DNA from: Soehngenia sp.
GTDB lineage: Bacteria > Bacillota > Clostridia > Tissierellales > Tissierellaceae
NCBI GenBank assembly: GCA_024637045.1
Contig: JAGXFX010000021.1
Span: 1 to 64,000, forward strand
Reading direction: 5' to 3'
DNA length: 64,000 nt
Every line of letters starts with the position of its first letter. Position 1 is the first letter of the stretch. Under the pieces are notes generated by a model. The model was not told the DNA's origin. It ran no database searches and saw nothing but the letters and a program-made list of their open reading frames with translations. Made by a program: the position numbers and the translations under genes. This document shows positions 1 through 7,901 of the stretch, in pieces.

Positions 1-1
1 A

Positions 2-358
2 TACATAAACGGCGAAACTACAGAGAAGAGACAGCAATTTAAATTTGTACTTAGTTTTTTCAACAACAGTATAGAGGGGTTTAAGAATTTTCACGCGATT
101 GAGGATAGCAACGAGTACCTTGAAATAGAAGAAGATCTTGAGAAGATTAGAGAGGAAAAAGCTCAAGGAATTATTGCTGAATGTTGTAGGAAACATGGAG
201 TACTTAAAACAAATCATTTAAAAGTTAATAAGAAAGTCAGAAATGAGTTGATATTAAAACTGATAGATAGAAGCGGACTTTCATACAGGTCAATTGCTCG
301 CTTGTTGGAGATACCATATAGTACCGTACGTGAAGTAGGGAGTAGTATGTCCTGGTAG
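2..358 (+). CDS. RayT-like (REP-associated tyrosine) transposase, C-terminal part
   Basis: The reading frame is open from the window edge to the TAG at 356-358, so only the last 118 residues are seen. The frame carries an acidic linker (NEYLEIEEDLEKIREEKAQG) and ends in a helix-turn-helix-like stretch (GLSYRSIARLLEIPYSTVRE). This layout is typical of firmicute Y1 (HUH) REP-associated transposases, which have a DnaA-like or HTH tail after the catalytic domain. The catalytic HUH and Tyr residues lie outside the window, so the assignment rests on the tail and on the repeat unit containing ACCGTCCCCG that follows directly. Such proteins mobilise or maintain short palindromic repeats. It could alternatively be another HTH-tailed protein. 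Confidence 0.6.
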   Translation, partial: YINGETTEKRQQFKFVLSFFNNSIEGFKNFHAIEDSNEYLEIEEDLEKIREEKAQGIIAECCRKHGVLKTNHLKVNKKVRNELILKLIDRSGLSYRSIARLLEIPYSTVREVGSSMSW

Positions 359-373
359 CTATCACAGAAATTA

Positions 374-418
374 GAACAATCAAAAAGGAACAATCAAAAA
401 GAACCGTCCCCGTTGATT
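374..418. repeat. Short repeat unit (14-bp tandem plus AATCAA/TTGATT inverted repeat)
   Basis: Two exact copies of the 14-mer GAACAATCAAAAAG lie head to tail at 374-387 and 388-401. The second copy runs into AACCGTCCCCG, and the hexamer AATCAA (392-397) is matched inversely by TTGATT (413-418). G-rich GGGGACGGTTC motifs of this kind are widespread beside REP-associated transposases in Firmicutes, and one such gene ends 16 bp upstream. The unit sits exactly where the rhomboid gene begins to be recognisable, so it probably marks a rearrangement junction. Confidence 0.6.
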
Positions 419-423
419 ATTGA

Positions 424-810
424 AACATGGTGATACTATTCTATTTTGGTTCAAAACTAGAAAAGATTACAAACACAAAAACAGTAATAATTGTATATTT
501 GACGTCAGGACTGTTTGGGGGGCTAGGATTCCTATTTACTAGATTATTGTTTGAGCGTCAAGGCCTTGTGGTGGGAGCCTCCGAAGCCGTCTTAGGAGTA
601 GTTTCTGCATTCGTAGTAATGCGTCCCAATACAGTAATATTAAAGCCAAAGGCTAAAATGTGGGTATTGGCATTGTTAATATTTAGTGTCATTTCTGTAA
701 TTTTACATCCACAAGCATTAGATAGTGATGTTGCCCACCTGATAGGAGTATGTGTAGGACTACTTTATGGATATCATCTTATGAATAAAGAAAATAAAAA
801 ATCTATATGA
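424..810 (+). pseudogene. Rhomboid-family intramembrane protease, 5'-truncated
   Basis: The 127 residues from ATG 427 match the C-terminal two thirds of a rhomboid serine protease. Visible landmarks are a FYFGSKLE segment (the usual FG..LE after the second membrane helix), the catalytic serine motif GASEAVLG, and the catalytic histidine in DVAHLIGVCVGLLYG. The codon just before ATG 427 is AAC (Asn), as expected for the family's conserved N-M pair, and the codon before that is TGA. Homology therefore stops abruptly at 424, exactly at the end of the repeat unit. The first helices, including the Asn/His oxyanion-hole region, are missing. There is no good ribosome binding site, so this is most likely a remnant. 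Confidence 0.75.
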
Positions 811-1040
811 TTAGTGAGATATCATTCTGTTTGTAATATTATTGAAATTTCTGACAATTTGTGGTATTCTTAAGCCAAATAGAGAACACATAAGATCCAA
901 TTCTCTTTTATCAACTTGGTTTATACTATTGTTGTTTAATAATTACAAACAAAAGAATGTATTTATGAAAAAAGAGGGGTTTAGTAATGCCAGATTTCAA
1001 AGTTTTATTTTGCTGATTTAAGTTTAGGGAGGGGTTTTTA

Positions 1041-1418
1041 ATGTCAAGTAAATTTGTAATAATCAAGATAGATGATCATTTTAGGTTTCATCTAAAAGCT
1101 GTAAATGGCGAGATTATTTTAAGTTCGCAACCTTATTCAACACTTGCATCATGTAAAAAAGGTATTGAAAGTATAAGGGTAAATGCTCCCATCGCCCCTA
1201 TTGAAGACCAAACTATTGAAGGATTTACAACAGAGAAGAATCCCAAATTCGAGATATATGAATATAGAAATGGCGATTATCGCTTTAGATTAAATGCGAG
1301 GAATGGAGAACTTATTGGCACTGGCGATAGATATAAATCTAAAGCTGGATGTCAAAATGGAATAGAGTCCATAAAGAAGAATTCTGTAGAAGCGATAATT
1401 GTTGAGGAAGGAAACTAG
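1041..1418 (+). CDS. YegP-family protein (two DUF1508 repeats)
   Basis: This 125-residue soluble protein is made of two copies of the DUF1508 fold. The first spans roughly residues 3-50 (KFVIIKIDDHFRFHLKA, NGEIILSSQPY, CKKGIESIR) and the second roughly residues 69-117 (KFEIYEYRNGDYRFRLNA, NGELIGTGDRY, CQNGIESIK). The pattern of an NGE turn followed by GIESI is diagnostic of YegP. The biochemical role of the family is not established. The ATG at 1041 is preceded by the ribosome binding site AGGGAGGGG. It is a single gene between the rhomboid remnant and an insertion sequence, with no functional partner nearby. Confidence 0.85.
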   Translation: MSSKFVIIKIDDHFRFHLKAVNGEIILSSQPYSTLASCKKGIESIRVNAPIAPIEDQTIEGFTTEKNPKFEIYEYRNGDYRFRLNARNGELIGTGDRYKSKAGCQNGIESIKKNSVEAIIVEEGN

Positions 1419-1500
1419 CATATTTTGTTCTAACAATTTGAGCAGTGAGGCTTTGATTCAGGCATCAGCATAATGTAGTTGCGTATAAGTACCCTTAGAT

Positions 1501-1539
1501 AAAACACCGTACTATTCCAAATGGATAATGCGGTGTTTT
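1501..1539 (+). terminator. Hairpin downstream of the yegP-like gene
   Basis: AAAACACCG (1501-1509) pairs perfectly with CGGTGTTTT (1531-1539) across a 21-nt loop that can form a small inner stem (TCC/GGA). The right arm ends in four T residues. It probably terminates the YegP-type transcript. It lies 34 bp outside the IS left end, so it is unlikely to be part of the element. Confidence 0.5.
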
Positions 1540-1573
1540 AAAGTTGTACAGGAGACTTCCTGAAATTCTGGGG

Positions 1574-1595
1574 GTTAGTGTAAAATAACTGTAGG
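1574..1595 (+). repeat. ISLre2 left terminal inverted repeat
   Basis: This 22-bp end (GTTAGTGTAAAA followed by TAACTGTAGG) matches the inverted right end at 17 of 22 positions. Three further G residues lie immediately outside and may belong to the true tip, since ISLre2 ends commonly begin with a run of G. Confidence 0.65.
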
Positions 1596-1626
1596 AAAAA
1601 TAAAAGAGAATAGAGCTCCGTATGGT

Positions 1627-3063
1627 ATGATTAATTTGACCAAAAAACCAATACGAACGGAGGAATCTATTCTCACGAATATTATACAACAAGCAATGGA
1701 ATTAATCACTAAAACACAGCAAGAAAATTATGAAAAGATGTTAACAGGAGAAACAGACATTAGTACAGTGGTGACATCAACAGAAGAAATGGTATTAGAG
1801 CTAGGAAGATTGATGGTAAAAGATCTTTTGGAGTCAACTGATGAGGAAATAAAAAAGAGTAGAGAAAGAAAAAAAGAATGGGTAGTAGAAAGAAAAGCAG
1901 AAGAAAAGACGATTAACACAGTATTGGGAGAAGTAAGATACGAAAGAACCTACTACCGAAATAAGGCAACAGGAAACTATGCGCACCTACTGGACAATCA
2001 AGTGGGAATAGAACCCCATGAGAGAATGGAAGACAGCTTAAGGGCAAGACTGGTAAAGAATGCAGCAACCATGTCATATCAGAAATCCGTAGACCAATTG
2101 TCACAAAGCGGAATAACATCAAGGATGAGCGTATGTAATGCAATAAAGAGCCTCAAGACAATACCAAACGACGCAGTAAAGACAAACAAGAAAGATAAGG
2201 AAGATACCCCAAGGGTACTATATATAGAAGCAGACGAAGATCATGTAGCAATGCAAAAGGGTCCATCAGCGATAGCAAAGATAGCATATGTACATGAAGG
2301 AAAAACAGAAGTTAACAAGAACAGATATAAACTGAAGAACAAGAGATATTTCTCAGATGTAAAGAACAACAACCAAGAAATGTGGATAGACGTAGCAAAC
2401 TACCTGGAAGAAACCTACGATATGAAACAAGTAGAAAAGATCTATCTCTCAGGAGATGGAGCAAATTGGATAAAAGAAGGACTAGGTTGGATAGACAAAT
2501 CAAAGTACGTACTAGACAGATTCCACCTATCAAAATACATAAGAAAAGCAACAGCCCACAAAGACTACATGAGCAAACCCATTTGGACCCATATAAACCT
2601 AGGGATGAAAGACGAAGTAAAAGAACTGCTAAATATAATAATAAAAGATACAGAATCAGAAACAAAGAGAGAAGCAGTAAAGGAAACAAAGAGATACATA
2701 ATGAACAACTGGGAAGGAATCCAGAGACAAAAAGAAGAAGACTATGTAGGATGCAGTGCAGAAGGCCATGTAAGTCATATAATGTCAGACAGAGTAAGTT
2801 CAAGGCCGATGGGCTGGTCCAGAGAAGGTTTAAGGATAATGAGCAGCATGAGAGTGTATAAAAGCAATGGTGGAGATTTTTATGAATACATAAAGAGAAG
2901 CAAAGAAGATAAAAAAGAAGAAGCAAAGATAATAGAGTTCGACAAACGAGTAGCAAAGAGAGCAAGAAAAGCCAAACAAGCAGGAATACAAAACATCAGA
3001 TTCATTAACACAGCGAAGAAGACAGGTACAGCAGTACTGTTAAAATCAGTACGAGGAATCTAA
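1627..3063 (+). CDS. ISLre2 family transposase (UPF0236)
   Basis: This 478-residue protein has the normal length and no internal stops. Family landmarks are the N-terminal helical region with KERKKEWVVERK-like basic stretches, LGEVRYERTYYRNK, the acidic strand YIEADEDHVAMQ, YLSGDGANWIKEG followed by VLDRFHLSKYI, and the signature CSAEGHVSHIMSDRVSSRPM then GWSREGLRIMSSMR near residues 375-410. UPF0236 proteins are the transposases of ISLre2 elements, and the gene lies between inverted ends. The stop is about 50 bp from the right end. The frame is intact, so transposition competence depends mainly on the divergent right end. Confidence 0.9.
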   Translation: MINLTKKPIRTEESILTNIIQQAMELITKTQQENYEKMLTGETDISTVVTSTEEMVLELGRLMVKDLLESTDEEIKKSRERKKEWVVERKAEEKTINTVLGEVRYERTYYRNKATGNYAHLLDNQVGIEPHERMEDSLRARLVKNAATMSYQKSVDQLSQSGITSRMSVCNAIKSLKTIPNDAVKTNKKDKEDTPRVLYIEADEDHVAMQKGPSAIAKIAYVHEGKTEVNKNRYKLKNKRYFSDVKNNNQEMWIDVANYLEETYDMKQVEKIYLSGDGANWIKEGLGWIDKSKYVLDRFHLSKYIRKATAHKDYMSKPIWTHINLGMKDEVKELLNIIIKDTESETKREAVKETKRYIMNNWEGIQRQKEEDYVGCSAEGHVSHIMSDRVSSRPMGWSREGLRIMSSMRVYKSNGGDFYEYIKRSKEDKKEEAKIIEFDKRVAKRARKAKQAGIQNIRFINTAKKTGTAVLLKSVRGI

Positions 3064-3110
3064 TACAATATAGAAGACTATATGTACGGAGAAGCTATAA
3101 TTATTTTTAT

Positions 3111-3132
3111 CCGACAGTAAATTGACACTATC
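3111..3132 (-). repeat. ISLre2 right terminal inverted repeat
   Basis: Read on the minus strand, this 22-bp stretch aligns with the left end at 17 of 22 positions. Mismatches are scattered. The outermost bases lack the G run seen on the left, suggesting decay of the tip. Confidence 0.6.
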
Positions 3133-3411
3133 ATTCAAATTATAAAGATTGCAATATTTGAGGATTAGATTTAATATAAGTATATGTGTAACTTTACCAA
3201 GTCGAAGCTGTAGTGCAAATCGAGTCTTTTTCAAATCTTAACAAATATTATCAAGTTTACAGTGCATTAGTATAGGGTAGATATACACTAAATGTTTGTA
3301 AATCATAGTATCATATACAAAAAAATATTATTATTAAGTGTAACACAAGAAAAATAATTCCAACTGACATTTAAAATAATTATGTAATTTTTACAGAATA
3401 GCATTTGCATT
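3133..3411. other. AT-rich intergenic region before the sugar operon
   Basis: No gene is visible between the IS right end and the sugar operon. The sequence is very AT-rich. It should contain the operon promoter and any operator, but no -35/-10 pair with normal spacing stands out: TTTACA at 3256 is 20 bp from TATACA at 3282. I found no clear palindromic operator. Confidence 0.4.
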
Positions 3412-4833
3412 ATGAGAGGAGAGATTGTTATATTTACTTCTAGTTATGATGGATCATCTAATCCTAAAACTTACGTAAACGAAATTAGTAAAGCTTTAGA
3501 AAATACTGATTTTGAAGTATTAAACGATATTATCAATGAGATCCTCATTAGTAAAAAGAAGGATAGCACGATTTTTACCGCAGGAAATGGTGGAAGCTCC
3601 GCAACAGCAAGTCACTTTATAAATGACTTGGTTAAGGGAGCAAGAGTTAATAATCGGGAGGGTTTTAGAGCTCAGTGTCTCAATGATTCTACTGCTCTGA
3701 TAACTTGTCTTGCAAACGATTTTAGCTATGAGGAAATATATAGTATAATGCTGCGTACTTTTGCTAAGCCAAAAGACTTATTAGTTGTATTTAGTGGCAG
3801 TGGGAGTTCACCAAACATAGTTCATGTTTGTGAAACTGCTAAAAAGATGGGTTTAACAATTATAGGTTTTGGTGGACGTGATGGAGGAAAAATGAAGGAG
3901 TTATGTGATCATATCATTATTGCTCCTACAGATAATATGGAACAAATAGAAGATTTTCATATGATTTATATTCATGCACTAATTAGTAGTGTGAGAGAAA
4001 AACTTAAAAAAATATGGGATATTGAAATCATAAATCACCCTAAAGGGATAAAACCAAAATACGCAATATTTGATTTTGATGGAACCATTAGTTTAATTCG
4101 TGAGGGCTGGCAACCAATTATGTATGAATATTTTACTCAGGAATTATTAAAATGTCCAAAGATGTCAGATAAAGAGACAGCCGAAAAAATAGTAATGGAT
4201 TTTGTTGATTATCTAACAGGAAAACAAACCATATTTCAATGTATGCGCTTACAGGATGAAATAATCAAATATGGTGGAATACCCAAAGATCCATTGGAAT
4301 ATAAAATGGAATATCTTAGACGATTAAATGAACATATAAAAATGCGAATAGATAACCTTAAAAATGGAGGAGACTTTTTAGCATATATGGTTCCTGGTGT
4401 CTTAGATTTTCTTGAGGGACTTAAAAATGAGGGCATTGAATGTTATCTTACTAGCGGTACAGATGAAAAAGACGTATTGGAAGAAGCAGAATTATTAAAT
4501 GTAGCCCATTATTTCAATGAAATTCACGGTGCAAGAGATGACAACAGTACCTTGTGTTCTAAAGAACAAGTGATAAACGATTTGATAGAAAGTAAATCTT
4601 TAAAAGGTTCAGATTTAATAACTTTTGGAGATGGTTATGTTGAGATTGAGATTGCAAAAAATATAGATAGTTATGCAGTTGCAGTAGCTACAAATGAAGA
4701 GTATAAAGATACATCTCTAAATGAATGGAAAAGGAGTAGACTTCTTAAAGCTGGAGCTGACTGTGTTATACCTGACTTTAGTGACAGTCGTCGGCTTTTA
4801 GATTTTATGAGGAGGTCATGGAGTGACGTTTAA
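3412..4833 (+). CDS. GmhA-like SIS sugar isomerase fused to a HAD phosphatase
   Basis: This is a two-domain protein of 473 residues. Residues ~20-200 are a SIS domain of the sedoheptulose-7-phosphate isomerase (GmhA) type: GNGGSSATASHFINDLVKG, FSGSGSSPNIVHVCETAKKM, and IEDFHMIYIHAL, whose His fits the GmhA catalytic His. The GmhA catalytic Glu position appears as Asp (IND). Residues ~216-473 are a HAD hydrolase: motif I DFDGTI, motif II TSGTD, motif IV FGDGYVEIEIAK. The predicted role is to isomerise and/or dephosphorylate a phosphorylated sugar. It is first in the operon. The ribosome binding site AGGAG (3417-3421) lies inside the frame just after ATG 3412, and the best-spaced in-frame codon is ATA at 3430, so the true start is uncertain. 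Confidence 0.8.
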   Translation: MRGEIVIFTSSYDGSSNPKTYVNEISKALENTDFEVLNDIINEILISKKKDSTIFTAGNGGSSATASHFINDLVKGARVNNREGFRAQCLNDSTALITCLANDFSYEEIYSIMLRTFAKPKDLLVVFSGSGSSPNIVHVCETAKKMGLTIIGFGGRDGGKMKELCDHIIIAPTDNMEQIEDFHMIYIHALISSVREKLKKIWDIEIINHPKGIKPKYAIFDFDGTISLIREGWQPIMYEYFTQELLKCPKMSDKETAEKIVMDFVDYLTGKQTIFQCMRLQDEIIKYGGIPKDPLEYKMEYLRRLNEHIKMRIDNLKNGGDFLAYMVPGVLDFLEGLKNEGIECYLTSGTDEKDVLEEAELLNVAHYFNEIHGARDDNSTLCSKEQVINDLIESKSLKGSDLITFGDGYVEIEIAKNIDSYAVAVATNEEYKDTSLNEWKRSRLLKAGADCVIPDFSDSRRLLDFMRRSWSDV

Positions 4834-5806
4834 AAAATTTGATACAAATAGATTAATAACAAAACCTCTTAGTGAGCGAATACACGATGTAGAGTTGGTA
4901 AAAGTTCTTATTCCTGTTGATAATTCTCCAGCTCCTTTGCAAAATACTAAAATAGATGCTGTAGCAGAAGCTATGGTAGAGGCTAAACGAAACAAAGCTG
5001 CGTCGATTTTAATGTATGGAGGACATGTTATAAGAACAGGGTGCTCTTTATACATGATTGAACTTATTAAAAAAGGACTGGTTAACCATCTTGCTACTAA
5101 TGGATCTGGAAGCATACATGATTTTGAATTTTCCCTTATTGGAGAAAGTTGTGAATCAGTTGCAAAATATATAAGCGAAGGGCAGTTTGGACTTTGGCAT
5201 GAAACAGGTTTAATGAATGACATTTTAAAAGATGGAGTTAAAGACGGGCTTGGTGCTGGTGAAGCATTAGGAAGATATATTTGGGAAAATGATTTACGAT
5301 ATAAAAAATATAGCGTGCTTGCAAACGCTTATCACCTAGGTATTCCATGCACTGTACACATTGGTATTGGAAGTGACATTATCCATGAACACAACAATGC
5401 AGATGGTGCAGTTCTGGGAGAAGCGTCATATATTGATTTTCTCATATATGCACAATCAATAACAAAACTTGAAGGTGGAGTATTTTTAAACTTTGGATCA
5501 GCAGTAACTGGTCCAGAAGTATATTTAAAAGCACTTGCAATGGCTAGAAATGTTGCACATCAAGAAGGAGAAAAAATATCTCATTTTACTACTGCAGTCT
5601 TTGACATTCATGAAATCCCAGATGAGGGATATAATATGACACCTCCTAAATCTGATGTAAGATATTATTTCCGTCCTTGGAAGACGATACTCGCCCGTAC
5701 AGTAGCAGATGGTGGCTTTAGTTATTATATTCAGGGTCTACATAACCAAACGTTACCTAGTCTTGCAAAACGTGCAATTGACTTAGAAATGAAAGCTAGG
5801 ATGTGA
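4823..5806 (+). CDS. Deoxyhypusine-synthase-like protein of a heptose-type module
   Basis: This 327-residue soluble protein starts at GTG 4823, seven bases after AGGAGG, overlapping the SIS-HAD gene by 11 bp. The motifs MYGGHVIRTGCSLYMIELI, ATNGSGSIHDFEFSLIGE and NFGSAVTGPEVYLKALAMAR resemble the Rossmann-type NAD-binding fold of deoxyhypusine synthase. The catalytic lysine region of true deoxyhypusine synthases (GGGVPK-like) is absent; the matching stretch reads FGSAVTGPEV. I recall similar proteins lying beside RfaE/HldE kinases in unrelated bacteria, annotated as hypothetical. An NAD-dependent step on a sugar or sugar phosphate is plausible, but no reaction can be assigned. Confidence 0.6.
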   Translation: MTFKKFDTNRLITKPLSERIHDVELVKVLIPVDNSPAPLQNTKIDAVAEAMVEAKRNKAASILMYGGHVIRTGCSLYMIELIKKGLVNHLATNGSGSIHDFEFSLIGESCESVAKYISEGQFGLWHETGLMNDILKDGVKDGLGAGEALGRYIWENDLRYKKYSVLANAYHLGIPCTVHIGIGSDIIHEHNNADGAVLGEASYIDFLIYAQSITKLEGGVFLNFGSAVTGPEVYLKALAMARNVAHQEGEKISHFTTAVFDIHEIPDEGYNMTPPKSDVRYYFRPWKTILARTVADGGFSYYIQGLHNQTLPSLAKRAIDLEMKARM

Positions 5807-5810
5807 TTTT

Positions 5811-6851
5811 TTGGGTCTGAATAATATTGTTCAAGTACTGAAAGAGAAAAAACAGCCTATAATCACAGTCTTTGGAGATTTCTGCTTGGACAAGTATTTA
5901 TATATAGATTCTAATAAAGATGAGATATCCCTAGAAACTGAATTAACGGCATATCAGGTTACACATCAAAAAAATTATGCTGGTGCTGGTGGTACAATTA
6001 CTAATAATTTGCTAGCACTTGGCGCGAAAGTATATTCTCTGGGAATTGTTGGAAAAGATGGTGAGGGGTTTGAACTATTAAGATGCCTAGAAAATGAAGG
6101 GGCAGATACTTCTCTAATGGTTCATACTGATGAAAGAAATACAGCGACTTATATAAAACCAATGCGTGTTGTTAATTCCCAGGCAACCGAGATGAATCGT
6201 TTTGATATCAAGAATTTTACTAATACACCTATGCATATACAAGAACGGTTAATAAAAAATTTGGAAGAAGTACTTCATTTTACAGATGCTGTAATAATTT
6301 CTGATCAGTATAGAGAACAGGATTGTGCTGCTATTACTGAATATGTTTTAAGAAATCTCTCGGATCTTGCTAGTAAGTATAATGACATAATATGGTATGT
6401 TGATTCACGTAGTGATATATACAAATTTAAGAATATGATTGTAAAATGTAATCACAAAGAATTCGCTCAGATATTTGATGTAGATGATGTAACAATTAAC
6501 CCAGATGTTGCATTAGAGTACTCTAAGAAACTATATGAAAAGAATGGGGAACCTGTTTATGTAACATTAGGAGAGCTAGGTTCAGTTGTTTATGATGGTC
6601 TTGCAGCTTATAAAGTGCCTGCTTTTAGAGTGACTGGAGAGATTGATGTTGTAGGAGCAGGAGATGCTTTCAATGCAGGTATTATATTTGCATTGACAAA
6701 AGGTGCTAGTTTTGAACAAGCTGCATTAGTTGGAAATGCGGCATCATCAATTGTTATAAAGAAGATTGGGAAAACAGGGACGGCAAAATTAGATGAAGTT
6801 ATAAGTCTATTAAGTAAACAATATAATCTTCAGGAAGGGGCTAGTGTATGA
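5811..6851 (+). CDS. PfkB-family sugar kinase, HldE/RfaE kinase-domain type
   Basis: This 346-residue ribokinase-fold kinase begins with FGDFCLDKYLYID and carries GAGGTITNNLLALGAKV (sugar-binding GG region) and the catalytic DVVGAGDAFNAGI near residues 278-290. The overall pattern is closest to the kinase half of HldE/RfaE, which phosphorylates heptose-7-phosphate at C1. The nucleotidyltransferase half is absent. It starts at TTG 5811 after AGGATGTG, 4 bp after the preceding stop, and overlaps the next gene by 4 bp (ATGA). Together with the GmhA-like protein upstream it suggests a seven-carbon or similar phosphorylated sugar. A fructokinase-like specificity cannot be excluded. Confidence 0.8.
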   Translation: MGLNNIVQVLKEKKQPIITVFGDFCLDKYLYIDSNKDEISLETELTAYQVTHQKNYAGAGGTITNNLLALGAKVYSLGIVGKDGEGFELLRCLENEGADTSLMVHTDERNTATYIKPMRVVNSQATEMNRFDIKNFTNTPMHIQERLIKNLEEVLHFTDAVIISDQYREQDCAAITEYVLRNLSDLASKYNDIIWYVDSRSDIYKFKNMIVKCNHKEFAQIFDVDDVTINPDVALEYSKKLYEKNGEPVYVTLGELGSVVYDGLAAYKVPAFRVTGEIDVVGAGDAFNAGIIFALTKGASFEQAALVGNAASSIVIKKIGKTGTAKLDEVISLLSKQYNLQEGASV

Positions 6852-7822
6852 AAGTAGAAGCTTTGTTTGTGGTAGAACCAAATAAGATTGAAATAATGCC
6901 GGTAGAGATTTCTCCTCCTCAATATAATGAAGTTCAGGTGCAAACTAAAGCAGTAGGGATTTGTGCTTGGGATTCTTATCTTTATAGAGGGATGGATGCA
7001 CCAAAACCTTGTCCTTATAGAATCGGACACGAAGGTGTCGGTATAATTATTGATAAAGGTGAGGGAGTAAAGAATCTGGAAATAGGTGACCAGGTTTTTG
7101 CAGGCACAGGCGGAGATGAGATGATGGCAACTCATTTTAATGTTGAATATGACTGTGTTGCAAAATTGCCTAAAAAAGAAACTGATTATGCAAAATGGGT
7201 TGGGGAGCCTGTTGTATGTGTTGTAAACATATTGAATAAGGCAAACATCCAACCAGGGGATAGTGTAGCGTTAATTGGCGCAGGATACATGGGACTATTG
7301 ACATTACAGGGCCTTATGAGAGGTTCACAGGCTGGTAAAGTAACAGTGTTTGACATAAATGACAATGCTCTATCTATAGCGAGTGGTTACACTGATAATT
7401 GCTTTAATATAAATTCAGAAGAAGGAAAAGACCAGATTAATAAAATCAAGTCTGAAGGTGGAGTGAACATCGTTATAGAATTCGCGGGAAATCAGCAGGC
7501 GCTGGACTTGGCATCTAGTCTTACTAGCAATGCGTATGGGAAGTTAGTCATTGGCTCATGGCATCGTGGCGAAAGAACATATGATGGCACTAGGTGGCAT
7601 ACAACGGGTTTAGAAGTATTAAATATTGCTCCAAAGAGCACACTTCACTTTCGAGACTTAACTCAAGGGACTGCAAATCTTATTGAAAAAGGGGTATATG
7701 ATACAAAACGACTTATTACTCACACTGCGAAGTTTGGTGATATGGAAGGAATGAACTCGATATTTGAAGAATCTATCAAAAAAATAGATGGTTATATTAA
7801 AGGTGTTATTTTATTTGATTAA
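6848..7822 (+). CDS. Zinc-type medium-chain dehydrogenase (sorbitol/threonine dehydrogenase-like)
   Basis: This 324-residue MDR-family oxidoreductase has a catalytic-zinc Cys39 (GICAWD) and H61-E62 (GHEGVG). The NAD-binding Rossmann motif IGAGYMGLL lies near residue 143, followed by an acidic strand end (VFDIND) typical of NAD(H) preference. The four-cysteine structural-zinc lobe of classic alcohol dehydrogenases is missing, as in a subset of polyol dehydrogenases. It probably oxidises a polyol or sugar hydroxyl in the operon's pathway. ATG 6848 overlaps the kinase stop, and AGGAAGGGG lies upstream. Confidence 0.8.
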   Translation: MKVEALFVVEPNKIEIMPVEISPPQYNEVQVQTKAVGICAWDSYLYRGMDAPKPCPYRIGHEGVGIIIDKGEGVKNLEIGDQVFAGTGGDEMMATHFNVEYDCVAKLPKKETDYAKWVGEPVVCVVNILNKANIQPGDSVALIGAGYMGLLTLQGLMRGSQAGKVTVFDINDNALSIASGYTDNCFNINSEEGKDQINKIKSEGGVNIVIEFAGNQQALDLASSLTSNAYGKLVIGSWHRGERTYDGTRWHTTGLEVLNIAPKSTLHFRDLTQGTANLIEKGVYDTKRLITHTAKFGDMEGMNSIFEESIKKIDGYIKGVILFD

Positions 7823-7901
7823 AATTAGAGACACATGAGTAATTAATTAGGATATTACGGCATTGCCGTTTATCATAAAAAAATAAGGGGAGGGAGCAAA
7901 T

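Larger units (their letters stand above)
1574..3132. mobile_element. ISLre2-family insertion sequence
   Basis: A full-length UPF0236 transposase gene is bracketed by imperfect inverted ends. Bases 1574-1595 match the reverse complement of 3111-3132 at 17 of 22 positions. The similarity continues inward: a TACGGAG core occurs at 3085-3091 and inverted near 1616-1622. The element is about 1.56 kb, normal for ISLre2. I see no convincing direct target duplication, and the right outer end is the more divergent one, so the exact boundaries may be off by a few bases or the end may have decayed. Confidence 0.75.

Noticed and set aside
374..401. Tandem 14-bp repeat considered as a CRISPR array
   Set aside because: There are only two units, directly abutting with no spacers, and no cas genes. 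It fits a REP-type unit beside a RayT-like gene.
2312..2965. Long minus-strand open frame (217 codons) inside the transposase
   Set aside because: It is antisense to a well-matched ISLre2 transposase, has a Leu/Cys/Ser-rich composition with no recognisable domain, and has no ribosome binding site.
3122..3146. TTGACA...TATAAA as an outward promoter at the IS right end
   Set aside because: The spacing is only 13 bp, too short for sigma-A, and the TTGACA is part of the inverted repeat.
4823..5806. Naming the protein deoxyhypusine synthase
   Set aside because: The catalytic lysine motif is absent and bacteria lack the eIF5A substrate, so only the fold resemblance is claimed.
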